Source: Nocardia transvalensis NBRC 15921
Lineage (GTDB): Bacteria > Actinomycetota > Actinomycetes > Mycobacteriales > Mycobacteriaceae
DNA length: 40,166 bases
Direction of reading: 5' to 3'
NCBI RefSeq assembly: GCF_000308875.1
Contig: NZ_BAGL01000008.1
Span: forward strand, 1 to 40,166
The position numbers and the translations under genes were made by a program. The notes below the pieces were generated by a model, which did not search any database, was not told where the DNA came from, and was given only the letters and a program-made list of their open reading frames with translations. Positions 1 through 8,547 of this stretch are shown here, in pieces; position 1 is the stretch's first letter; every line of letters begins with the position of its first letter.

Positions 1-1
1 A

Positions 2-301
2 CGCCGCCGCGCGCGCGGGTTGTCGGAGCGGACAGTGGTCGGCCGCCACGCGTTCCGCAACGCCATGATCCCGATCGTCACCGTGATGGGTATGCAGATC
101 GCGATGATGCTCGGCGGCGCGGTGCTCACCGAGATCACCTTCGAGTGGAAGGGTCTCGGCTACCAGCTCGCGCAGTATCTGCAAGCGCGCGATTTCATTG
201 CGGTGCAAGGGATCGTGGCATTCCTGGCGCTGGTGGTGGCGGTGATGAGCTTCCTCGTCGACGTCGTCGTGGCGCTGATCGACCCGAGGGTGAGGTTCTA
301 G
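2..301 (+). CDS. ABC transporter permease (DppB-like), 3' fragment
   Basis: C-terminal part of a peptide/nickel-type inner-membrane permease; its start lies left of the window. The visible part begins inside the EAA-type coupling region (ARGLSER, followed by HAFRNAMIPIVTV), which in this family docks on the ATPase. Two hydrophobic segments follow: the GMQIAMMLGGAVL region and one near the C-terminus. The stop TAG at 299-301 is immediately followed by the ATG of the next permease, so the two are certainly cotranscribed. The substrate cannot be told from this fragment; the periplasmic binding protein is outside the window. Confidence 0.9.
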   Translation, partial: RRRARGLSERTVVGRHAFRNAMIPIVTVMGMQIAMMLGGAVLTEITFEWKGLGYQLAQYLQARDFIAVQGIVAFLALVVAVMSFLVDVVVALIDPRVRF

Positions 302-1285
302 ATGACCGCCCCTGAACTGATGGCGGAACCGGTCGTGGTGCCGCCCACGCCGCGCCGGGGCATTCCGGGGTTGCGGCTGTTCTCGATGACCGCGGGATTG
401 CAGCGCGTGACGCTGATCTTCGGCCTGGTGCTGATCGGGCTGTTCGTCCTCGTGGCGCTGTTCGCGCCGCTGCTGGCGCCCTACGACTTCGCCCAGATCT
501 CCTCGGACGGTGTCGATTTCGCGCGGCAGCAGGCGCCCTCGGCGCAGCACTGGTTCGGCACCTCGGTGCGCGGGGAGGACGTGTTCTCCCGGGTGATCTT
601 CGGCGCGCGCACCGCGCTGTGGGTGATCGCGGTATCGCTGGTGCTCTCGCTGATCGTCGGTGTCCCACTGGGTTTGGTGTCGGGGTATCTCGGGCGCTGG
701 GTCGACCGGGTGCTGACGCTGTTCATGGACGCCCTGTACGCCTTCCCGACGCTGCTGCTGGCGATCGTGGTGTCGATCGTGGTGGCCGGGGGCAATTCGT
801 CGAGTTTCGGCGGCGTGCTGTCGGCGGCCGTGGCGATCACGGTGATCTTCGTGCCGCAGTACTTCCGGGTGGTGCGCAACGCGACGCTCGCGGTGAAGCA
901 CGAACCGTACGTCGACGCCGCCCGGGTGACCGGGGCGCCGGTGGGGCGCATCCTGTTCCGGCACATCTTCCCCAACGTGACGCAGTCACTGCCGGTGATC
1001 GTCACGCTCAACGGCTCGGAGGCCATTCTCACGCTGGCCGCGCTGGGCTTCCTCGGCTACGGCATCGAGCCCACCCAGGCCGCCGAATGGGGCTTCGACC
1101 TGAACAAGGCGCTGTCGGACGTCTCCAACGGAATCTGGTGGACCGGCGTCTTTCCCGGCGTCGCCATCGTGCTCGTGGTGCTGGGCATGACGCTGGTCGG
1201 GGAGAGCCTCAACGAGGTGCTCAACCCGCTGCTGCGCACGCGCCGCGCGGCCACCGCCGCACCGAAGGAGGACGCCGGTGACTGA
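302..1285 (+). CDS. ABC transporter permease (DppC-like)
   Basis: Second membrane subunit of the dipeptide/oligopeptide-type importer, 327 residues, a normal length for DppC/OppC. After a cytoplasmic N-terminus there is a first membrane helix (about residues 38-58, FGLVLIGLFVLVALFAPLL). Then comes the OppC N-terminal extracytoplasmic segment ending HWFGTSVRGEDVFSR, a family hallmark, then about five more helices. The EAA loop is seen near HEPYVDAARVTGAPVGRILF. The ATG directly follows the stop of the upstream permease, and its 3' end overlaps the ATPase gene by 8 bp, so the order is permease-permease-ATPase. Substrate unknown. Confidence 0.93.
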   Translation: MTAPELMAEPVVVPPTPRRGIPGLRLFSMTAGLQRVTLIFGLVLIGLFVLVALFAPLLAPYDFAQISSDGVDFARQQAPSAQHWFGTSVRGEDVFSRVIFGARTALWVIAVSLVLSLIVGVPLGLVSGYLGRWVDRVLTLFMDALYAFPTLLLAIVVSIVVAGGNSSSFGGVLSAAVAITVIFVPQYFRVVRNATLAVKHEPYVDAARVTGAPVGRILFRHIFPNVTQSLPVIVTLNGSEAILTLAALGFLGYGIEPTQAAEWGFDLNKALSDVSNGIWWTGVFPGVAIVLVVLGMTLVGESLNEVLNPLLRTRRAATAAPKEDAGD

Positions 1286-2972
1286 GACCATGGAACGCAC
1301 GACCGCACTGGCCATCGAATCGCTGTCGGTCACCTTCGCCACCGACGCGGGTTCGGTGAACGCCGTCCGCGACGTGTCCTACGAGGTGTTCCCCGGCGAG
1401 GTGCTGGCCATCGTCGGGGAGTCCGGGTCGGGCAAATCGGTGAGTTCGCGCACCGCGATGGGGCTGCTGCCCAAGTCCGCTCGGGTCGAAGGCCTGGTCA
1501 CGGTGGGCACGGACACGATCACCGCGATGAGCGAGAAGCAGCTCACCGCGCTGCGCGGCGGCGAGATTTCGATGGTGTTCCAGGAGCCGGGCGCGGCCCT
1601 GGATCCGCTGTTCACCGTCGGGTACCAGCTCGTCGAGGCGCTGCGGTCGCACCGCGGGCTGGGGCGCAAACAGGGCAAAGAGCGTGCAATCGAGCTGCTG
1701 CGCACGGTGGGCCTGCCTGATCCGGAGCATCGGATCGACTTCTATCCGCATCAGCTGTCGGGCGGGCAGAAGCAGCGCGTGATGATCGCGATCGCCATCG
1801 CCTGTGAGCCGAAGGTGATCATCGCCGACGAGCCGACCACGGCGCTGGACGTCACGGTGCAGGCCGAAATCCTGGAGCTGCTGCGGGATCTGCGCGATCG
1901 CACCGGTAGCGCGATCGTGCTCATCACGCACAATATGGGCGTGGTCGCCGATCTCGCCGACCGCGTGGTGGTGATGCGGTCCGGTCGCGTCGTCGAAACC
2001 GCCCCCGTGGACGAGCTTTTCGCCGATCCCAAGGAGCAGTACACGCGGGATCTGCTGGCCGCGGTGCCACATCTGGGAGCCGGGCTGGAATCGTCCGCGA
2101 AAACTGATGTGGCACAGTCGGTTTCGGAGGATCACGCCGAGACGGTGCTCGAGGTATCCGATCTGGTGGTGGAATTCCCCGGGGCGCTGGGCCGCCCGGC
2201 CTTCCGTGCGGTCGACGGGGTGAGCCTGTCCATCGGGCGGGCCGAAACCCTCGGGCTGGTAGGCGAATCCGGATCGGGTAAGACCACGATCGGCCGCTGT
2301 GTCGCGGCGTTGCAGCGGCCCACGTCCGGGACGATCACCATGCTCGGCACGGCCGTGACGGGGCTGTCGGAGCGGCAGTTGCGGCCGCTGCGCAAGCGGC
2401 TGGGATTCGTCTTCCAGGATCCCGCTACCTCGCTGAATCCGCGGCTGACCGTGGGCCAGTGCGTGGCCGAACCGCTGGTGGTGCATCGCGCCGCGAACGG
2501 CGAGGCGCTGCGCACCCGCGTGCGCAAGCTGCTGGACGACGTGCAACTGCCGGAGGGCGCCGAACAGCGCTATCCACACGAGTTGTCGGGCGGGCAGCGG
2601 CAGCGGGCGAGCCTGGCCCGCGCGCTGGTGCTCAATCCGGATCTGCTGATCGCCGACGAGCCGACCAGTGCGCTGGACGTCTCGGTGCAGGCGCGGGTGC
2701 TCGAGCTGTTCGCCGATCTACAGCGGGAATTCGGCTGGGCCTGCCTGTTCGTCAGTCACGACCTCGCGGTGGTGGATCAGCTGGCGGACCGGATCGCGGT
2801 GCTGCGCAACGGCGCCGTGGTCGAACAGGGCACCCGCGACGAGATCCTGCGCCGCCCGGCCCAGGAATACACGCGGCGCCTGGTCGCCGCGGTCCCCGTG
2901 CCCGACCCCGTGGAGCAGCGCCGCCGCCGCGCCGCCTCGGCCGAATTATTCGCGACCGACCACACTGGGTAA
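1278..2972 (+). CDS. Peptide ABC transporter, fused double ATPase (DppD-DppF type)
   Basis: Both ATPases of the importer are fused in one 564-residue chain. The first cassette has Walker A GESGSGKS at residues 47-54, a signature LSGGQKQR near 160 and Walker B IIADEPTTALD. The second has Walker A GESGSGKT near 329-336, LSGGQRQR near 436 and LLIADEPTSALD. Each half carries the OppD/DppF-type C-terminal extension. Start GTG 1278 lies inside the last codons of the permease gene (8-bp overlap); an ATG at 1290 is an alternative. Fused D-F ATPases are common in actinomycetes. A strong hairpin follows the stop, so this is the last gene of the operon. Confidence 0.93.
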   Translation: MTETMERTTALAIESLSVTFATDAGSVNAVRDVSYEVFPGEVLAIVGESGSGKSVSSRTAMGLLPKSARVEGLVTVGTDTITAMSEKQLTALRGGEISMVFQEPGAALDPLFTVGYQLVEALRSHRGLGRKQGKERAIELLRTVGLPDPEHRIDFYPHQLSGGQKQRVMIAIAIACEPKVIIADEPTTALDVTVQAEILELLRDLRDRTGSAIVLITHNMGVVADLADRVVVMRSGRVVETAPVDELFADPKEQYTRDLLAAVPHLGAGLESSAKTDVAQSVSEDHAETVLEVSDLVVEFPGALGRPAFRAVDGVSLSIGRAETLGLVGESGSGKTTIGRCVAALQRPTSGTITMLGTAVTGLSERQLRPLRKRLGFVFQDPATSLNPRLTVGQCVAEPLVVHRAANGEALRTRVRKLLDDVQLPEGAEQRYPHELSGGQRQRASLARALVLNPDLLIADEPTSALDVSVQARVLELFADLQREFGWACLFVSHDLAVVDQLADRIAVLRNGAVVEQGTRDEILRRPAQEYTRRLVAAVPVPDPVEQRRRRAASAELFATDHTG

Positions 2973-2984
2973 TCCCCGAACCGG

Positions 2985-3029
2985 GTTGTGTCGCCGCCGC
3001 GGCCGGAATCGGCCGCGCGGCGACACAAC
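2985..3029 (+). terminator. Hairpin terminator of the peptide ABC operon
   Basis: Near-perfect inverted repeat: a 21-base left arm (2985-3005) and a 20-base right arm (3010-3029), differing by one bulged C, around the loop GAAT. It starts 12 bp after the ATPase stop codon. There is no T tract, as is usual for actinomycete terminators. Confidence 0.7.
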
Positions 3030-3125
3030 TCCGAGGCGGGCACCCGGCCGGTCGGTGCCGGACGTCGACCGGGTGCCCTGCCGCTTCCTACCGCCCCGCG
3101 CTGACGCCGGGCCACCGCCGGAACG

Positions 3126-4202
3126 TCACGTGCCCGGCCCCTGGTGCGCGGCTGCCGGGCTGCCGGCGTCATTTCGCTTGCCCGGCCCCTGGTGCGCGGC
3201 TGCCGGGCTGCCGACGTTATTTCGCTTGCCCGGCCCCTGGTGCGCTTCCGCGGGTTCCTCGCGGAGCCGGCCGGGGGTGATGCCGTAGCGGCGGCGGAAA
3301 GCCTTGGTGAAGCTGCTGGCGGAACCGAAGCCTAGGTCCGAGGCGATGTCGGCGATGCTGCGTTGGCGGTAGGCGGGGCTGCGCAGGCGGTCGCGGGCCA
3401 GCCGCAGGCGCTCCTCGCGGATCGCCTCGCTGGGCGTGGTGCCGGCGGTGTGGAAGGCCAGCTGGATCTGGCGCACCGACCAGCCCAGGGCGGCCGCGAT
3501 GCGCGCCACGGTGAGGTGCGGGTCCCCGGCGTGGTCGTGGATGTACCGGCGGGCGGTCGTCTCCACGTGGGCGAGCTGGGTGGCCGGGCCGCCCGGTTCG
3601 CCGAGGATCTGCATGCAGAGCAGATCCACGAGCCGCTCGGCGACGGTGTCGAACTGGCGGTCGGTGAGGGAGTCGCCCTCGGCGTACAGGCTGCCGACCA
3701 TCGCGCCCGCCACGCGCCCGAGCCCGGTCGTGAGGTCGAGCGGGTGGGCCGGTAGCGCGACGCGGTTGAGGCGGTGCCGGATCTCCCGCTGCGGGATGGT
3801 GATGATGAGGCCGCGCGTGTCGTCGGGCATGGACAGCGTGAAGGGCCGGTCGATGGCCACCAGGCTCGTCGCGCCCGGTGCGACGACGCCCTGCCCCTCG
3901 GCGGACCGGAAGGTCAGCCGACCGGCCAGCGGGACGATCAGCCGGTAGTCGTCGTCCGGATCGGCGCGGATGTGCCGGGCGCCCCGGATGTAGGTGACCG
4001 CGCCGGAGTTCCATCCGACGAGCTGATAGGACTCGGTGCGCCGCAGCCGCGTATGCCCCTCGAAGCCGGCGCGATCGGGGAACTCGTACCCCATCCGGCA
4101 GTGGTAGGAGCTGATCAGCTGGGTCCAGTAGTCGGCCCGCTCGTGGGAATCCACCACACTGGTACCGGCCGACTCCACGGCCGCCGCTGGGTACATGAGC
4201 AC
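3126..4202 (-). CDS. AraC family transcriptional regulator with repeated C-terminal tail
   Basis: DNA-binding regulator of about 358 residues. An N-terminal AraC-binding-like ligand domain (about residues 60-170) precedes a C-terminal AraC double helix-turn-helix (about 215-318), with HLTVARIAAALGWSVRQIQ as first helix-turn-helix and RSIADIASDLGFGSASSFTKAF with RRYGITPGRLR as the second. The start is GTG 4202 or ATG 4196, two codons later. The last 40 residues are an odd tail built from a 16-residue unit (AAAHQGPGKRNxxGSP), encoded by 48-bp tandem DNA repeats. It diverges from the cupin gene at 4417, which is the likeliest local target, but no operator was identified. Confidence 0.88.
   Translation of the reverse strand: MLMYPAAAVESAGTSVVDSHERADYWTQLISSYHCRMGYEFPDRAGFEGHTRLRRTESYQLVGWNSGAVTYIRGARHIRADPDDDYRLIVPLAGRLTFRSAEGQGVVAPGATSLVAIDRPFTLSMPDDTRGLIITIPQREIRHRLNRVALPAHPLDLTTGLGRVAGAMVGSLYAEGDSLTDRQFDTVAERLVDLLCMQILGEPGGPATQLAHVETTARRYIHDHAGDPHLTVARIAAALGWSVRQIQLAFHTAGTTPSEAIREERLRLARDRLRSPAYRQRSIADIASDLGFGSASSFTKAFRRRYGITPGRLREEPAEAHQGPGKRNNVGSPAAAHQGPGKRNDAGSPAAAHQGPGT
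3131..3245. repeat. 48-bp in-frame tandem repeat, about 2.4 copies
   Basis: Copies begin at 3131, 3179 and 3227 (last one partial). The first two differ at only a few bases. The period of 48 bp equals 16 codons, so copy-number change would lengthen or shorten the AraC tail without a frameshift. Confidence 0.9.
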
Positions 4203-4416
4203 CGTCTCCCGGCTCGACGATCATCGGTCGGGCCGCCGTCCCGATCCGAGATGAAGCTTACGGCGCGACCGCGCGGGCCATCGCCGCATCGATCATGGCC
4301 GCTCACTGTGTTCTGCGCATCCGGACAATCCCTGTGCGCCCGAGGACACGCGAGGGCGGGCCCGGCGCGGATACCGTCCGATTCAGCTGTTGCCGATGGC
4401 AGAAACGGGAGGTCGC

Positions 4417-4974
4417 ATGCGCAGGATCGTGGTCGGCGGGAATGGGAACGGACCGGGTCGGGTGCTGGCCGACGACACCGTCGATCCGCTCACCCTCGCA
4501 CTCTTACCCGGCGCCGAGCTGTACCGGGTGTGGGAGCTGGACGAGCCGCCCGCGCTGCCGGTCGGCACGCTGCCGCCGCGGACCGAGACGAGCTACTTCC
4601 CGGGTCCGGCCGGTGTCCGATTCGGGATCATCTCCATCCCGCCCGGGCTGACCTACGAACCCGATCCCGAGGTATCGGAGGAGCAGATGGCGGCGGTCGT
4701 GGCGGAGGCGGAGGAGAAGCTGCCGGGAATGATGGCCGCCTTCGATCCCGACGCGCCCGGTGTACATCGCACCGCGAGCGTCGATTTCGTCGTCGTCCTC
4801 GCCGGGGAGGGCCGCCTGCGCCTCGACGACGGCGTGGATGTCCCACTGCGCCAAGGCGATTGCGTGGTCCAGCACGGTATGCCGCACGCCTGGTTCAACG
4901 ACGGCGAGGTGCCGTTCGTCTTCTCCTACACCCTCTGCGGCGTCGCGGACGGGGATGGGACGGGGACATCGTGA
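4417..4974 (+). CDS. Cupin domain protein
   Basis: Small cytoplasmic protein of about 185 residues with a C-terminal cupin barrel. The segment HRTASVDFVVVLAGEGRLRL and the following GDCVVQHGMPHAWFN match the two conserved cupin motifs, with histidines placed to bind a metal. The family ranges from dioxygenases to isomerases and sugar-binding proteins, so no reaction is assigned. I chose ATG 4417 because GGGAGG (4407-4412) lies just upstream; in-frame TTG 4390 and ATG 4396 are alternatives. It is divergent from the AraC regulator and followed after 25 bp by another small gene, probably in the same transcript. Confidence 0.8.
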   Translation: MRRIVVGGNGNGPGRVLADDTVDPLTLALLPGAELYRVWELDEPPALPVGTLPPRTETSYFPGPAGVRFGIISIPPGLTYEPDPEVSEEQMAAVVAEAEEKLPGMMAAFDPDAPGVHRTASVDFVVVLAGEGRLRLDDGVDVPLRQGDCVVQHGMPHAWFNDGEVPFVFSYTLCGVADGDGTGTS

Positions 4975-4999
4975 TCGCTCTCCCGTGGCGGTCTCCGCG

Positions 5000-5482
5000 G
5001 TGAGGGTCGCCGGAAGTCGTTGTCGCAGTTTCCGATACACGCCGATGTCGGCGGGCCCGTGCGCCGTCGCGCTCGAACCGGAGACCGTGGGCGTGGCGCG
5101 GGTGTTCTTCGACTGCCTGGTGCTGCGGGTCGTCGTCGAACCCGGCGACCGCCCGCTGCCCACCGACGCCGTACGCGTCATCCGGCGCCTGTGTACCGAG
5201 AGCGACGCGGCCACGGTGATCGTCACGGGGACCCCGCTGTGCGGTGACCCGGACGGCCGGTTCCTGGCGCAACTGAATCCGCCGGATGTGCTCACCTATG
5301 TCGCCGACACCCTCGACGTGCTCTCCGATTTCGCCGAGCAACTCGAGGAACGCGGAGAACGCGTCCACCTCATGCCGTTCGGCTGGACGGTGTCCTGGCG
5401 CGCGGACGACGAGCGCGCCCTGTACCCGCTGTCGGGAAAACGGGGATGCCGTTCAGTGGTGGGTAACGCCTTCCGCCGCTAA
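5000..5482 (+). CDS. Small conserved-looking protein, possibly threonyl-tRNA editing-domain-like
   Basis: About 160 residues, not firmly recognised. The N-terminus (RVAGSRCRSFRYTP) looks like an opening beta strand. The segment VHLMPFGWTVSW followed by YPLSGKR near the C-terminus resembles the PFGWYK...PLS pattern I associate with archaeal-type threonyl-tRNA editing domains; this is a weak similarity only. Start GTG 5000 is chosen because it places that strand at the N-terminus; ATG 5045 is an alternative. No good ribosome-binding site is visible. It starts 25 bp after the cupin gene and its stop overlaps the convergent TetR gene by 4 bp. Confidence 0.55.
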   Translation: MRVAGSRCRSFRYTPMSAGPCAVALEPETVGVARVFFDCLVLRVVVEPGDRPLPTDAVRVIRRLCTESDAATVIVTGTPLCGDPDGRFLAQLNPPDVLTYVADTLDVLSDFAEQLEERGERVHLMPFGWTVSWRADDERALYPLSGKRGCRSVVGNAFRR

Positions 5483-6090
5483 CCCCCCGGCTGGCGGAGG
5501 AGGCCGCTGATCAGGAGTAACAGGCACTGTTCGGCCTCGAGGCGGGCCGTCGCGGGGTCGTCGGCGTGGGCGACGATCATGCCGGCCTCCGTGACCGCGC
5601 TGAGGATCAGCTGGCTCAGGACGCGGACGGGGGCGGGGGCGGCCAGTCCGGCGTCGACGGCCCGCTGGACCTGGTCGATGATCAGGCCGAGGCCGTGCCG
5701 GGACTCCATCTCCCGCCAGCCCTCCCAGCCGAGGACGGCGGGGCTGTCGGCCATGACGATGCGGACCGTCTCGGGCCGGCAGCTGATCTCCAGGAAGGTG
5801 CGCAACCCCACGGCCATCGCCGCCAGCAGGTCGCCGGGATCGGGCAGTTCGGCGACGGCGCGCGCGACCTCGGCCGTATTGTCCGCCTCGAGCTGTTCGA
5901 GTACCGCCAGGAACAGGCCGCGCTTGTCGCCGTAGTGGTGGTGCAGGGCGCCGCGGGTGACCCCGGCCGCGGAGACGATCTCCTCGGCCGAGACGTTCGC
6001 GTAGCCGCGCTCGGCGAACAACCGGCGACCCTCCTGCTCCAGTGCGGCCCGCGTGGTGCGGGACCGGTCCTCCTGACTACGGCGTGGCAT
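5479..6090 (-). CDS. TetR family repressor
   Basis: 203 residues, the normal TetR length. The N-terminal helix-turn-helix (about residues 10-56) reads RAALEQEGRRLFAERGYANV, then SAEEIVSAAGVTRGALHHHY with GDKRGLFLAVLE, a textbook TetR DNA-binding domain. The all-helical C-terminal half would bind an unknown ligand and dimerise. ATG 6090 overlaps the end of the upstream hydrolase gene by 14 bp, so the two form a hydrolase-repressor operon. The perfect palindrome at 6987-7007 in front of the hydrolase is the obvious autoregulatory operator. Confidence 0.92.
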   Translation of the reverse strand: MPRRSQEDRSRTTRAALEQEGRRLFAERGYANVSAEEIVSAAGVTRGALHHHYGDKRGLFLAVLEQLEADNTAEVARAVAELPDPGDLLAAMAVGLRTFLEISCRPETVRIVMADSPAVLGWEGWREMESRHGLGLIIDQVQRAVDAGLAAPAPVRVLSQLILSAVTEAGMIVAHADDPATARLEAEQCLLLLISGLLRQPGG

Positions 6091-6943
6091 GCAGCCGAGT
6101 GAACTCCACGATCAACTCGGTGAGCAACTCCGGCCGGTCCTCGGCGCTGAAGGTGTAGGAATCGTCGATCAGGCGCAGCGTGGCGTCCGGCAGGTCGCCC
6201 GCGAGCCGCTCGGCGAACGAGACCTTGAACGCCTTGTCCTCCGGGGCCCAGGCCAGCAGCACCGGCAGATCGAGCGTCGGAAAGTGTTCCGCGGCCGCGA
6301 GGGTGTAGCGCTTGTGGATACCGCGGAGGAACCGGATCAGATCCGCCCGGACGGCCGCGGAGTCCCGGCTCGGCAGCAGATACGACTCGACGATCTCCTG
6401 CGGCGGCGTGCGCTTGGTGACCAGGCCGAACGCGATCGGCAGCCGCAGCAGCGGCCGGAACCGCAACAGCTGGAACATGGTCCACAGCAGGCCGGGGACG
6501 GCGGCCAGCCGCGGCAGGGGTGTGAACGGCTGTGGAAGGAATTTGTCGTAGGCGTCGCAGTTGGTCAGGACCACCCGGCCGACGCGGGACCGGTCGCGGG
6601 TCAGCATGATCTGCGTGATCGCGCCGCCGGTGTCGTTGGCCACCAGCGTGACGTCGTGCAGATCCAGCTTCTCGAGGAAGGCCGCGATCAGGTCGGCGGC
6701 GCCGGTGGGGGAGAGGTCCGCGCCGGGCACCGGGATCGAATGCGCGCCGAACGGCAGGTCGGGCGTCAGACACCGGTGGCCCGCGGCCGCCACGCCGGGT
6801 ACCACGTCGCGCCACAGATCGGCGTTGACGAGCAAACCGTGCACGAAGACCACCGGGGCGCCGGAGCCGGTGTCGTGGTACCGGATGCGCGCTCCGGGCA
6901 GGTCGGTCTCGTGGGCCGGGCCGAGTGCGCTGCTGATTCCCAT
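6077..6943 (-). CDS. Alpha/beta fold hydrolase (Asp-nucleophile type)
   Basis: Cytosolic alpha/beta hydrolase of 288 residues. The oxyanion motif HGLLVN is at about 35-40. The nucleophile elbow reads VANDTGGAIT, putting Asp104 where most esterases have serine; haloalkane dehalogenases and epoxide hydrolases use Asp there, so a hydrolase of that mechanistic class is plausible. The substrate is unknown. ATG 6943 is preceded by a good site (CGGAGGA, 5-base spacing). A longer reading from 6994 would run into the TetR palindrome and is rejected. It is cotranscribed with the TetR gene that probably controls it. Confidence 0.88.
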   Translation of the reverse strand: MGISSALGPAHETDLPGARIRYHDTGSGAPVVFVHGLLVNADLWRDVVPGVAAAGHRCLTPDLPFGAHSIPVPGADLSPTGAADLIAAFLEKLDLHDVTLVANDTGGAITQIMLTRDRSRVGRVVLTNCDAYDKFLPQPFTPLPRLAAVPGLLWTMFQLLRFRPLLRLPIAFGLVTKRTPPQEIVESYLLPSRDSAAVRADLIRFLRGIHKRYTLAAAEHFPTLDLPVLLAWAPEDKAFKVSFAERLAGDLPDATLRLIDDSYTFSAEDRPELLTELIVEFTRLHATP

Positions 6944-6986
6944 GTCGTTCCTCCGAAGACGGGTGGTCGAGGTCCCGCCCAGAGTC

Positions 6987-7007
6987 ACATACATACGGTA
7001 TGTATGT
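6987..7007. promoter_or_regulatory. Perfect 21-bp TetR operator
   Basis: Arms ACATACATAC (6987-6996) and GTATGTATGT (6998-7007) are exact reverse complements around one central base. It lies 44 bp upstream of the hydrolase start, in its promoter region, as expected for the TetR repressor encoded in the same operon. Confidence 0.8.
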
Positions 7008-7180
7008 CAATGGAGTCGGTCCGGTCCGGACGGGGCGCGGTGTGATCCGGATGGCCGAACTCCGCCAACGGAGCCGATTTTGTCGGGCTGGGAAGCCAAT
7101 ACCGGTGCAGTCCCGTTATCCGGTTCCGGTAGCGTGAGCAGGCATCTATCCGCCGATTCGGTTTGGAGCTTTCCCCGAAA

Positions 7181-8281
7181 ATGACTGAGCAGACCCCGAC
7201 TGGTGCCGGTGTGGACGGCCTTGGCGCCGGTGCTTCGTACGCCGCGGCCGGCGTGGACATCGAGGCCGGTGATCGCGCGGTCGAGCTGTATGCGCCCCTG
7301 GCGAAGAAGGCCACCAGGCCCGAGGTGCAAGGCGGATTGGGCGGTTTCGCCGGACTGTTCGCGCTCAAGGGTGATTACCGCGAGCCGCTACTCGCGTCGT
7401 CGACCGACGGGGTGGGCACCAAGATCGCGGTCGCCCAGGCGCTCGACAAGCACGACACCGTGGGCCTGGACCTGGTTGCCATGGTCGTCGACGATCTGGT
7501 CGTGTGCGGCGCGGAGCCGCTGTTCCTGCAGGACTACATCGCGGTCGGCAAGGTGGTCCCGGAGCGCATGGCGCAGATCGTGGCCGGGATCGCGGAGGGA
7601 TGCGTGAAGGCGGGCTGTGCGCTGCTGGGCGGCGAGACGGCCGAACATCCGGGGCTGATGGGCCCCGACGACTACGACATCTCGGCCACCGGCGTGGGCG
7701 TGGTGGAGGCCGACGCCGTCCTCGGCCCCGATCGCGTCCGCCCGGGTGACGTGGTGATCGCCATGGGCTCCTCGGGGTTGCACTCCAACGGCTACAGCCT
7801 GGCCCGGCACGTGCTGCTGGAGATCGACCGGATGTCGCTGACCGGGCACGTCGAGGAATTCGGCCGGACGCTGGGCGAGGAACTGCTCGAGCCCACCCGG
7901 ATCTACGCCAAGGACTGCCTGGCCCTGGTCGCCGAGACCGATGTGCGCACCTTCGCGCACGTCACCGGCGGCGGGCTGGCCGGCAACCTGGCCCGGGTGC
8001 TGCCCGCGGGTCTCGTCGCCGAGATCGACCGGGGCACCTGGAATCCCGCGCCGGTGTTCAAGATGATCGCGCAGCGCGGTCGCGTGGAGCGGCCCGAGAT
8101 GGAGAAGACCTTCAACATGGGCGTCGGCATGGTCGCCGTCGTCGCGCCCGAGGATGCCGAGCGCGCGCTGGCCGTCCTCACCGCCCGCCACATCGAGTGC
8201 TGGACCCTCGGCACGGTCAAGAAGGCCAAGGAGTCCGACTCGGAGCGTGTGGCTCTGGTGGGCGAGCACCAGCGGTTCTGA
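7181..8281 (+). CDS. purM: Phosphoribosylformylglycinamidine cyclo-ligase (AIR synthetase)
   Basis: Fifth step of purine synthesis: ATP-dependent ring closure of FGAM to aminoimidazole ribotide in the cytoplasm. The 366-residue chain shows the PurM hallmarks: ASYAAAGVDIEAG at the N-terminus, STDGVGTK at 74-81, LLGGETAEHPG near 148-158 and GLHSNGYSLAR near 200, then TGGGLAGNLARVLP and FNMGVGM. Start ATG 7181 has GGAG at 7165-7168; TTG 7163 is an in-frame alternative. A TAGCGT hexamer at 7130-7135 may be the -10. In mycobacteria purM follows purF; purF would lie further left if order were fully conserved, but the hydrolase/TetR pair is found there. Confidence 0.97.
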   Translation: MTEQTPTGAGVDGLGAGASYAAAGVDIEAGDRAVELYAPLAKKATRPEVQGGLGGFAGLFALKGDYREPLLASSTDGVGTKIAVAQALDKHDTVGLDLVAMVVDDLVVCGAEPLFLQDYIAVGKVVPERMAQIVAGIAEGCVKAGCALLGGETAEHPGLMGPDDYDISATGVGVVEADAVLGPDRVRPGDVVIAMGSSGLHSNGYSLARHVLLEIDRMSLTGHVEEFGRTLGEELLEPTRIYAKDCLALVAETDVRTFAHVTGGGLAGNLARVLPAGLVAEIDRGTWNPAPVFKMIAQRGRVERPEMEKTFNMGVGMVAVVAPEDAERALAVLTARHIECWTLGTVKKAKESDSERVALVGEHQRF

Positions 8282-8330
8282 GCTGTATCTTCTGCGCCGC
8301 CTTCGGCAGCGCGGGTTTCGGCGCTCTTGT

Positions 8331-8396
8331 GGCTCGGTTTCGAGTGGTCTCCGCTAGCTCCTTCGTCGCATCGCGGAGACCACTCGAAACCGAGCC
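8331..8396. repeat. Perfect 24-bp inverted repeat after purM
   Basis: Arms 8331-8354 and 8373-8396 are exact reverse complements around an 18-base loop, 50 bp after the purM stop. It may act as a terminator, but its size and the two further repeats next to it suggest a repeated intergenic element. Confidence 0.75.
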
Positions 8397-8452
8397 GCGC
8401 CGAAACGTTTCTGGTGGCGCTCCGAAAACGTTTCGGGCACAGCACAATTCGC

Positions 8453-8487
8453 ACCTGTGCCCCGATCCGCCGGATCGGGGCACAGGT
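8453..8487. repeat. 35-bp palindrome, 17-bp arms
   Basis: Arms 8453-8469 and 8471-8487 are exact reverse complements around a single C. The one-base loop makes an RNA hairpin less natural and a DNA cruciform or protein site more so. Just upstream, AAACGTTT occurs at 8403-8410 and, with flanking changes, at 8427-8434. Confidence 0.75.
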
Positions 8488-8547
8488 TGCGGTTGCGAGC
8501 ACTCCGGCGGGTGCGGGACCTGCGGCGAGAGGAGCCCAACTGCGGGG

